Origin: Holothuria scabra
Lineage: Eukaryota; Echinodermata; Holothuroidea; Aspidochirotida; Holothuriidae
DNA length: 64,000 nt
Reading direction: 5' to 3'
NCBI GenBank assembly: GCA_037179385.1
Contig: CM074179.1
Span: 1,798,001 to 1,862,000, forward strand
The notes beneath the pieces were generated by a model. The model did not search any database. It had not been told where the DNA came from and worked only from the letters and a program-made list of their open reading frames with translations. Each line of letters starts with the position of its first letter. Positions within the stretch are counted from its first letter, which is position 1. A program made the position numbers and the translations under genes. Shown here one piece after another: positions 34,730 to 43,608 of the stretch.

Positions 34730-36766
34730 CTATTTTCGGTACTGGAAGTATAATTTTGTGATGCACTTGTGATATACAAGCAGCTCAACCCAAACGTTGA
34801 AAAGTTCAATCATATCGAATGCCATCTTCAGTGCCTGGAGTTCGGCAGTGAAAATGGAGGCATCATTCGGTAGTCCGATTTGCGAGGATGTGTCACAACT
34901 TGATGCCGCAGCCGCAACCCTGTTTGTGGCTGTGGAGCCGTCAGAATTGATTGAATGATACCGTTGATATTTGCGTCTAAACTCATTAAATCTAGCACGA
35001 AAAAGGTCAATAACAGGTCCGTCTAACTTCCAGGGAGGAGTGGTGGGTAAATAGAAAGGTGCCACAAAGTCAGGGTTGCTGCACACATCTGGCAAATCTA
35101 CCCCAACGCGAATAGCAAATGGAGAGATAGCTGATGGCTTCCTCGCATAAATGTCACAAAACTTATGGTTGAGGGTTGTCTCAAAGGCTTGGTTGTGGAT
35201 ATCACTCATCAGTTTGACGGCAGACTGGAGTGACAGCTTCTTCCATCTTAAATGGAGGGGTGGTTCATTCTCTTCGATGTAGAGACTTCGATTGGGGAGG
35301 TACGGAAAGCTCCCAGGCAGATCCTAAGACCTTGGTTGTTAAAGGGTTTCCTGAGATATGACTTGCGTGCAGAGCTGTAAACAATACAACCGTAATCAAG
35401 TTTGGACCTCACGAGGGTTCTGCAAAGTCGAAATAAAACGGGCGGTGCGCGCCCCAGTCTTTCTTCGAGACAACCTTCAACACAATGAAGGCGCCCTGAC
35501 ACTTTCGCCCGAGATAGTCGATGTGGGTTTTGAAGTTTAGCTTACTGTCCAGTACGAGGCCGAGGAATTTAGTATGGGGAACAACTGAGATGTCAACACC
35601 GTTTACGTTCAAGTCTTGGGTAGGACGTTGAATTGCACCCGGTTGTGGAGTTGTTTCAACGTGGGAATAATGAGGTTACCCTTTGCCACAACTGCCTCCG
35701 GGACCCCCTTGGGCAAGGTGTACCTGTATTTGCCCAGTGCTTTTTGCGTGTTGTTGCCTTCGGGCGTGGTGTTGCCCCGGGCGTGGTGTGGGATGATCTT
35801 GGTATTTGTTGTTTGAGGGTTTGGTGTGGGGCGGTGGTTGTTGTTGAGGGCGGTTGTGGTTGGTTTGACGAGTTGTTCAGGTATTAGGGACCAACCTTTT
35901 TGTCCCGTGTTTTGTGTGTGGATAGTTGGTGGTTAGCGTTTTCGTCCGGCCGGGTTGAGTTAGGTCTATTTATTCATACGTGCCTGTTTCTATGTACGTT
36001 TTAAAAAGAAGGCTCAAGTCTTGGTCGCAATGTGCACCTCTCTGGTTACAAAAGTGCATGCAAGCAGTATTTGTTCGTGAAAAACGGAATCCATATTTGT
36101 CAGCCCAGTGCTGGATCTTATTGAGAAAGTTTTGCAGTTGTCTCTCTATAGATCCAACATTCCTTGATGAACAGTAATAGAGAAGTCAGAGAAGAAAGAT
36201 TTTTCAATCCCAGCGTTAACCATTGGCAATGGTGTTTCTTTCCATGATGAAAAGAGCAACCTGCAGGATGCTGCCTTGGGAACATCCATCTGCTGGTTAT
36301 GGGCCTCTGACAACACGCTACCCACACGAACTCGGAACACACGATCTTTGAGGAAGGTTTGAATAAAAAGCGGCATTCTGGCCCTCAGGCCGGCACTATG
36401 TAAGTCCTTGAGGATACCATGCTTCCAAGCAGCATCATATGCCTTCTCTAGATCGAAAAATAAAGACACCACGTGGTTTCCGCGGACAAAGACATCACGA
36501 ATTGTTGATTCTAGACGCATGAGCTGGTCAGTGATGCTACGGCCACGTCGAAACCCACTTTGGTAACTAGACATGAGATGGTTGGTCTCCAGAAACCAAA
36601 CCAGACGGGCATTAGTCATTCGTTCAAATGCCTTGCCCAAGCAGCTAGTGAGGGAAATAGGACGGTAGTTTGGAGCGTTTGTCTAGTCCTTACCCGGGTC
36701 AGAGCTAGACCCGGGGTCACTTCTAAAACGTTTAACGCTGTTTTGATGAATTTGAGGAATCCATAG
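34730..36766 (-). pseudogene. LINE with RT and RNase H-like end, interrupted by a SINE-like insertion
   Basis: On the minus strand the RT begins at NYRPISLTSCLGKAFERM (about 36690-36620) and continues SSYQSGFRRGRSITDQ and LFFDLEKAYDAAW (catalytic Asp). The PQG box is worn (seen as DVPKAA...), and the YVDD box appears as FSDF. ERQLQNFLNKIQHWADKYGF reaches 36014. After the inserted element it resumes with HTKFLGLVLDSKLNFKTHID (35575-35516), LYRTLVRSKLDYG-like and RICLGAFRTSP. The end (35209-34730) contains INSDGS and ASIFTAELQALKMA, which resemble RNase H. Order and RNase H suggest an I/R1-related clade. It is 5'-truncated with several frameshifts and stops. Confidence 0.75.
35620..36013 (+). 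mobile_element. SINE-like retroposon, copy 4, nested in the LINE
   Basis: An 11-bp duplication TCAAGTCTTGG flanks it (35609-35619 and 36014-36024). Removing the element restores continuous LINE coding sequence (..HCDQDL then NVNGVDIS). Head TAGGACGTTGAATTGCACCC, one to two VNTR units (35750-35786), and tail TATGTACGTTTTAAAAAGAA. Confidence 0.82.
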
Positions 36767-37250
36767 TTCCATAATCACCGGTGCTCCCCACCCACCATGG
36801 AGCCCAACAAGGGGACATCAAACGTCAGTGGAACAATACGTCACTAACAGATGCCAGAGATAACAGTGATATGCTCAAGGCCATTAATGAATCAATAACC
36901 CCGACTGATCTGATTAAGCAGATGCCTTCTGAGACAACCACTTTGAAAAAACACATAAGCAAAGTCCACTTGGGAGCGAGTACATGACAAGCAAATCTCA
37001 GGGCACGACACCACCAGCCGATTGATTGAACCAGACCTATTCAACCTCCCGACTAGGTGAAGTTGAGGTCGAAGTGGTGTGTTGGACTAAACCGCAGTTA
37101 CAGCCTTCACTCAACCACCAGGGCCCTCTCCTTCACCGACAAGGGTCGCGACTCAGGGCAAACAAGTCTCTGTTAGTCGTCTCTGTTAGTCGCCTCTTAC
37201 GACATGCCGAGAAAGCAGTGGGCACATTTCTACAACACTTCAATAAAAAG
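36767..37250. repeat. Retroelement-derived non-coding stretch with family-2 fragment
   Basis: Bases 37176-37246 contain GTTAGTCGCCTCTTACGACA and GTGGGCACATTTCTACAAC, the terminal phrases of dispersed repeat family 2. The preceding 400 bases are broken by stops in all frames and look like decayed retroelement sequence. Confidence 0.35.
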
Positions 37251-37288
37251 TCCTGTCAGGGCACTTTTTAAGAATTCTGTGTGTAACT

Positions 37289-37305
37289 GGGGGGGGGGGG
37301 GGGGG
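37289..37305. repeat. 17-base poly(G)
   Basis: Longest pure G run in the window. Confidence 0.9.
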
Positions 37306-37730
37306 CTATCATTTCGTTGGTACTTCCCCTCTCTTTTCAGTAACAGTGTACCCGACAGCTGAAGACCAACGGTGGCATATTGCAACACGGGGGATGCTCT
37401 CCGCCGTATGTCATCAGTGGGGGACGTTTCGCAGTCCAGTGCGGGGGACCTGTACCAAGCCATTTTTGATGACATGGTTGGACAGGTCCGACCCAACAGA
37501 TATTTACAGCTATTTCACAAATTTATTATGTATTTCGGATTACCTTGAGTGGTTTTTGTATATTTTCTTCGGTACAGGGAGCTGTCAGTAACACTTCCCT
37601 AATGAGAGCTACCCCTTTTTCAATATTACTCATTTTACCATGAAACTATCATGTCTTAAATCCTATGAAACAGGGTTTGTTTGAAACCGCTTAGAAAACT
37701 ACTCAGTGTGTTGGAATAAAATGTATTTTC

Positions 37731-37761
37731 TGTGTGTGTTTGTATGTGTGTGTGTGTGTTG
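37731..37761. repeat. (TG)n microsatellite
   Basis: TGTGTGTG runs are interrupted once by TTTGTA and once by TATG. Confidence 0.85.
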
Positions 37762-38816
37762 TCACAGGTAAAACATAGATACCAAATTGATTTCAAAACA
37801 TCTCAAATCTTACGGAAGTGATTCTTTAATACATTTTATTTATATGGAACAGTTTTGCATTTCGAGACTTTTCACTTAAGAACACTTGAACATGAACGCT
37901 CAACGACTGGTTTGAAGTTCGACTTGCTGATTGGTCAGTTTCTATGGAATCTTCACAAGCGCACATCTGTGCACGCGTCTACATTCTTACGCTAACAACA
38001 CAAAATCAACGGCTACGTTCTTTTTTCAAGCATCGGGAAGAACGCGTCAATTACTCTGGACTGCACAAGGAGGAATGCATTGTGCGCGTACATAACTCGC
38101 TTTGAAAAGGAACGCACCCTGACATCTCTTCACAATGGAACTTCCTGTCACGAATGCATAATTGTGCACGCAGATAACAGGATAGAGCTTTGCGCATGTC
38201 AAATGAACACTTCCGCCCCTCCGATTGAGTCTCCTTGAGGAGTCAGCGCGTCTAATAGTGTAGTGATAAGAGTTTGGTATCTACGTTTATAGATATCTTT
38301 GTTTATGCATGATAAGGGCCGCCATCTTTGCCTGTTTGCTGACAGGTTTTGCTATGCTTTGAGGAGGGCCAATGTCTTAACCATTGGTGTTTACATTATG
38401 ACAATCTGGGCAAGGAGGGACCAGTTAGTGTATGGATGATAACTTGGTACTATTTGGTTGGAAGGAGGATTCTGAATTGACCATTAAAGCCAATAACCGT
38501 AGATATTTGTGAAGCACGTTGATAAAATAGCTAGGTCTGGGTCATAATGCTTCATTCGCAGTGGATGTAATTCAGTTATTGTTACGATAACGTTACTTGG
38601 CTCTGCCTTGCATATGTGCCGTACTGCACGTATGTAAAGGGGAGTGTTTTGTGATGTTATACGGTGTCTTTGCATTTTTTGTTGCATATATATGCATTTG
38701 AATATTATTATGTTGTTACCAAAGGCGTTTGACCTTTTGTCTTTGCAGATTGAACCACTTTCACTTCTAGCACTTCAGGTATGGGGCTAAGAAGTCCAGT
38801 CATCTTACTCACTAGA

Positions 38817-38830
38817 GTTGCCATGGAAAC
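38817..38830. promoter_or_regulatory. X-box-like palindrome (RFX-type site)
   Basis: GTTGCCATGGAAAC fits the consensus RYYNYY-N1-3-RRNRAC bound by RFX factors, which in animals mark promoters of ciliary genes. No gene start is recognised within 1 kb, so a chance match is quite possible. Confidence 0.3.
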
Positions 38831-39465
38831 GCTAATCGTCACTTGCCTCGGCTTGTCTAGGCGTTATACCTCTTTCATATAAAAAGTTATCAGTATTCAA
38901 ATTGATAAAAAAAAAAAAAAACTCCAGAGCAACACTTGGCATGAAAATATGTTATTGCGCCAAACTTTTTACAAGGTCGTATCTCCCAAGCCGCTTCAAG
39001 TATAGGCCCAAAAATGTCAGTGTGCTCCCTTTTTCTGTGCAGAAACAAATGTGAAATTCTGAGATGGGCACTTAGGCACCCTTTGTTGAATTGGAATGGC
39101 CCATGAACATTTTAAACGAAGTAAATGCGGGACGGAGCCCCTTCCGTAGCGTAGGGTTAAGGACATTTACACCCTTTACATGGGCAGCATCAGACCTGAA
39201 CCTGAGATCTTACGTGTTGCGGTCAGCAAGCGCCTGCAGCATCTCTATAGGAACCGTAGCTGTATACTGAACATACAGTCTTTTAATCTTTTCATCCATT
39301 TTAATTAAAGGTCTGTTGACACGTAGAAACAACTTTGTTTCAAACGATTCAATGCCATAAATCCAGAACATTGAACCGTTTCGAGCCTTTGTCAGTGATT
39401 CCCATCAATCGTAATTTTACCGAGCCTAACGACCGGAAACACATTTCCTCATTACTTATGGTTTC

Positions 39466-39520
39466 TTGATGACGTACAGTATTGCAGCGCAGAAGTGTAA
39501 AAAAGTGGTCAGTTCTGCGC
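39466..39520 (+). promoter_or_regulatory. Promoter-like module, copy 1 (CRE-like + GCGCAGAA palindrome)
   Basis: TTGATGACGTA (39466-39476, containing the CRE half-site TGACGT) is followed by GCAGCGCAGAA and then TTCTGCGCAG. GCGCAGAA and TTCTGCGC form an inverted pair about 18 bases apart. The module is repeated 290 bases downstream, just before the plus-strand P2X7-like gene. TGCGCA-type motifs resemble NRF1 sites. Confidence 0.4.
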
Positions 39521-39755
39521 AGTATACTTCTACACAATGGAAGGTTCAAAGATTGAAAGTGAAACGAAGCCGTTTGTTCCACATTTTCAAACTAACGTTG
39601 TGCACCGCATCAAACTGCCTCACGCGAGGAATTGATGATTGAAACAATTATGATTCATTTTCTGTACGTTTCGTCCCATTTCATAATCAAATGTCCTAAA
39701 TATAAGCAAACAAAATCACAATGTTTCGTTATACTTGCCAAACGTTATAACTAGA

Positions 39756-39810
39756 TTGATGACGTAGACGGTTGCAGCGCAGAATGGTTCAAATCTTGTC
39801 TCTTCTGCGC
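39756..39810 (+). promoter_or_regulatory. Promoter-like module, copy 2
   Basis: Same order as copy 1: TTGATGACGTA, TTGCAGCGCAGAA, TTCTGCGCAGA. The palindromic arms are 18 bases apart and the module ends about 145 bases before the ATG at 39954. Position and motif type fit a core promoter. No TATA box is evident. Confidence 0.45.
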
Positions 39811-39953
39811 AGAGTGTTTATCAGTACTGCCAGTACAGTGAAAACAACGCGAAGTGTGTAACACTGTACCGTATATACTGTACTTAGACCGTGCACACAA
39901 GGTTCAGCATAGCGTTAGTATAACATGCCCCAAACAAGTCTACTCTTTCCGAA

Positions 39954-42861
39954 ATGGCCGTCCCATATACTTCTATTGAAAATGAACTGCGTAGGTCCAG
40001 CTCTGAATCCGAAAACACCGACGGGGGTGAAGGAGAAGAAACTGTTGAGTAGGTTTTTGCTCCCGGTGAGGACATTCAGCCGTACATGTTTGAGCCGGAA
40101 ACCGATGACTCGGGCTCTGAGGCAGACGGTTATGATGGTGATGCAGGCGGGGACACCGACGGCCGATTGCAGAACAGAAACTGGTGCGTTGAATCATTAC
40201 GAGTTGTGTGATCCCATCCATGATTTTGGTACTACCAACGAAGTTTGATAAGTGTTCTGGGCCATAGAATACCGATTGATATCCTATTGATATATGCGCA
40301 GTATTTTGTAACCCCACACAGACCTAATTTAGGCTTAGTGATAGTCAAATAAAATAACCATCAAACGAGTAAGGTATTGTTAAGCCCAAGTTACGCATAG
40401 GGCCTAGCCTAGAAACCTTACTTTAACGTTAGCGTTGCAATGCCTTCAAACTGTGCATAAACGTGTTATTGCTTCTTTCTTTGTTTGAGCCTGCATCTCG
40501 TTGTTATATAAATGAAGCTAATGTTGTATTTCTAAAAGCAGGACAAAACATGGCCCCGTTTTGTGTCAGCACAAAACTTGGGAAAATGACAACCTTGACA
40601 TAACAATTTACATGACATTCAATGAGAATAAGGCCCAAGTTAGTAACTAGGCTAAAAGGGTCAAGTTGTCACTATCAATATTGGCTCTGCTGTACAACCA
40701 AGTCAAATTCAATTTTGGGGTAGGCCTAGGCCTACTATTATAGAACACACTGCCACAAGACTGGTACATCACACCAGGGTTTCCATCAGAGTGGTGGAAA
40801 GGGGGATCCCCCCCCCCATTCCAGAAGAAGGTGGGTAAAATCCCCCCCCCCCCCCCATTTCCATAAAATTTAGAAAACTGGCAATATCTTGGTTTCTCAC
40901 TTAAAAAGATGAAAATTTTGCAACAATGTTTACACTTACACAAATAAATGGCCTTTAAAACCTTCAAATTGCACCTGACAGGGGCCTTGAAGCAAGCTTT
41001 CGTCCCCCTGAACCCACTCATTACTTTAGCCTAGGACAGCATCAATTTGGACTTGGGTTTGAGCAGTAGTAAATTCCCCCTTTTTTGTGTTTCTGGCGGA
41101 ATCCCTGCACACTGTATCCGGCTACACGTCACATCTTAGCAGCACTTTTTCGCCACGATGGAACCAACAAAGCCAGTAAAGGGGAGAGTGGTTGAACATA
41201 ATTTTTCTCCGAGTTTAATCCAGCACGAAGGATTAATGATGAGTTGTCCACAAAATTATTCGTATGGGGTTTTGACAAAGATGCCATTAAATGTCAAGGA
41301 CAGTTCTTGCATGGGGTATTCTCTATTTACTCCAGCGTCAGAAAACTTATAAAAGTAGAATTAAAATAACTAATAAAACTTTAAATGAAAGGGTTCAAAT
41401 GTCACCAGATTGTATGTGGTGTGATTGAACAGTGAAGCATGGAGATGAGGTCTAGATGAGTCTTAGTGCCACTGTGTCAAATTTGCTAAGTTAAAAGTTT
41501 CAAACTCCTCAGAAATAGCCAATGGTAAGCTTCTTGTTTGAACATGTACCGAATACTGGAAAATTCTTAGTGAAAGGTGCCATTGGACAACAGAATAGGT
41601 AAATGTCACATCTGTCACATATTTAGATCTTTAATGATCTTTTGTCTTTTGTACTCAGGTGTCAATGTGGAAATTGTCCAAATATGCCTGCTGCAAGGGA
41701 ATGCAGATGCTGCAAAGAAGTAATGCAAGTGCAGAATAGGATGGAAGAGGAAAATGCAGACTGCATTACTACCCACCCAGGATTTCATGGTGTTTGTCTA
41801 GATGAATGGAGCTTGAGAACTGCATACTTTGGCTACAGACAGCAGTATGGTGAAAATGCTCGGGAAGGTTCATTACAAGAGTAAGTTTCGGAAGTTTTGT
41901 ACCTTTTGGACTTTGCCAGAGATTGACTTTGCCTGCCATGATGTTATTATCGATTTAAAATGAAACTGCAACCTGCAACATGGACTGCTGAGAAAATTTT
42001 GAAGTGTGTTTGGGGGGGGGGGGTGGGGGACAGGCTAGTCTCTGAAGCAGGCAATATGTTCAACAAGAAAGACCGACATTGGATATGTATGGCTTTTACT
42101 TTGAAATAACTTTACCACATCTTGTTCACTGTAAATGAACCTCTGCTATAAATGGAACACTGGCAGCCTTAACAACAGTATAATTCATGGGCGTCCGCAG
42201 GTGCAAATCAAAGCAAAAACCCGAACAAAACGTGTTTTCCAAGTTTCTTTGCAAAAATAGGCTTTAGAAATGCCATTTCCCCCGATCTGGGAGGCATTTT
42301 GGGCTGAAATTTTCGCATGCTTTGTGTCAATTCATGGTGACTTGGAGGTTTTGCCTTAGAAATTTTCCCCCCATGACTTTTTTTCTGCGGACGCCCATGG
42401 TATAATTGCAAGGCTACGAGACAGTAACAAGATCAAAATTTTTTTCTTAATTCTCAATAGTTTATCTGGATTGAGTGACCATCAAGTTCAAAATGTGATT
42501 TTATTCAATGAAGGATCTTTTTTCTGGAGCAAGTGTTCAAGAAAAATGGTTAACTTATTACTCGTTCATGGAGCAAGCCCATCTTCAAATGCTTACTAAG
42601 ATGATTAACTTCTCGTAAACATTTTCTGCCACTGAATGTGTTAAAATGTGCAGTTTGTTTGTTACATATGTTTTAATTACTTTGTTTTTTTTTTTTTTCT
42701 TCAGCAAGTGCCGCCACATTGCATACCGCCAAATCGTGAGGCTCTGCTGGGAGTATGTTGGCAAAAATGTTAGGGTTGTGATTCCAGCATGCGCAGTGAA
42801 GAAGACAAGGGATACTTTCCCATCTGATGCTTACCAGGGCTTCCAGCTGCCAAGACTGTGA
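39954..42861 (+). CDS. P2X7-like C-terminal-domain protein, three exons, in-frame TAG
   Basis: Exon 1 is 39954-40183, exon 2 is 41659-41880 and exon 3 is 42705-42861. The introns use GTGCGT..CTCAG and GTAAGT..TTCAG. All phases match: TG|G rebuilds Trp and GA|C rebuilds Asp. Exon 1 gives a Ser/Glu-rich start, then QPYMFEPETDDSGSE and GRLQNRNW. Exon 2 gives CQCGNCPNMPAARECRCCKE and CITTHPGFHGVCLDEW. Exon 3 gives CRHIAYRQIVRLCWEYVGK and VVIPACAVKKTRDTFP. This is the complete order of the P2X7 C-terminal-type zinc/cysteine domain family, 202 codons long. Codon 33 is TAG (40050-40052). Either translation starts at the in-frame ATG 40086 (158 aa, losing the N-terminus), or the allele is broken, or the base is an error. 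The ATG at 39954 has a good context (G at -3, G at +4). Confidence 0.82.
40775..41106. mobile_element. Possible hAT-like MITE in intron 1
   Basis: CAGGGTTTCCATCAGA at the left faces TCTGGCGGAATCCCTG at the right, with 13 of 16 positions matching as an inverted pair. The interior holds two poly(C) runs (40808-40817, 40842-40856). The flanking octamers do not match, so the insertion is unproven. Confidence 0.3.
42186..42399. mobile_element. hAT-type MITE in intron 2, 8-bp TSD
   Basis: A 214-bp element with perfect inverted ends CATGGGCGTCCGCAG...CTGCGGACGCCCATG. GTATAATT is duplicated exactly on both sides (42178-42185 and 42400-42407). An 8-bp duplication and GGGCGTCCGCAG ends are typical of hAT non-autonomous elements. 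The interior is non-coding. Confidence 0.9.
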
Positions 42862-42901
42862 AATATTTTTTTTTAACATATACATAGGAAGGAAGGAGGA
42901 A

Positions 42902-42916
42902 GGGGGGGGGGGGGGG
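42902..42916. repeat. 15-base poly(G)
   Basis: Lies in the 3' flank or 3' UTR of the P2X7-like gene. Confidence 0.9.
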
Positions 42917-43123
42917 TTAGAGGTTTCCTCATCCCTTCAGGGAAATCTGTTATAATTTTGGGACTCTGAAGTACCTGTAATTGCCACCGTATCTCTCACT
43001 TTGTAGTATCATTTTCTCATCTTTATGCATACAATATCAGATATTCCATTATGTTTTTTAAAGAAAAAAAGCCCATTAATTAAAAAGTCTCTTACCCAGA
43101 TATTGTGAAGTGAAATGTTGGGG

Positions 43124-43129
43124 AATAAA
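43124..43129 (+). terminator. Possible poly(A) signal
   Basis: AATAAA lies 263 bases after the stop codon of the plus-strand P2X7-like gene and before the MITE at 43236. It is the most likely 3' processing signal for that transcript. Confidence 0.4.
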
Positions 43130-43235
43130 GAGAGAGAATGCAAATTCATAATTCTGTTTGAATTAAATATACTCCTCTGTTGTCGTCCAAGTTTTTACAG
43201 GGCCAATCAATGCAAGAGTGGGATCAAGTCACATA

Positions 43236-43608
43236 CTTCCTATACATGGACAGAGCATATTGCACGGTACATTGTCTCTACTGTAACATGAAAAAAGGCG
43301 CATCAAGATGGCCATCTGCTATACTTTTGTGTGAAAGTTTGGACTTCCTCAAGTAGATCACAAATTTTGCCAGAAAGTTGAAATATTTTTGCAATATGGC
43401 AAGTTAAGGTCAAAATCACTTTAGGATTGCAGGAATATGACATTGTCACCCATTCAAATTTAACTTTCGTTTAAAATTTTAGAGTCGTCGTCAAATCAGA
43501 CAATTTATAGCTTAACGGCAGCCATCTTGGTGCTCCTTTTTTGTCCCAGTCTGTGGCGATGGTGTCGGATAGGATGTACCCGTAACATGCTCAGTCCATG
43601 TATATAAG
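43236..43608. mobile_element. Non-autonomous DNA element with ~85-100-bp inverted ends
   Basis: The outer arms match as TATACATGGACAGAGCAT against the inverse of ATGCTCAGTCCATGTATA. The inner arms match as AAAAAAGGCGCATCAAGATGG against the inverse of CCATCTTGGTGCTCCTTTTTT (first 20 bases of each considered). Between them the arms align loosely over about 90 bases. No clear target duplication is seen, so the superfamily is uncertain; such long ends fit a MULE-like element. Confidence 0.6.

Larger units (their letters stand above)
37306..39465. other. No gene recognised
   Basis: Contains a (TG)n tract at 37731-37761 and an X-box-like site at 38817-38830. I see no coding motif on either strand. 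Confidence 0.4.
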
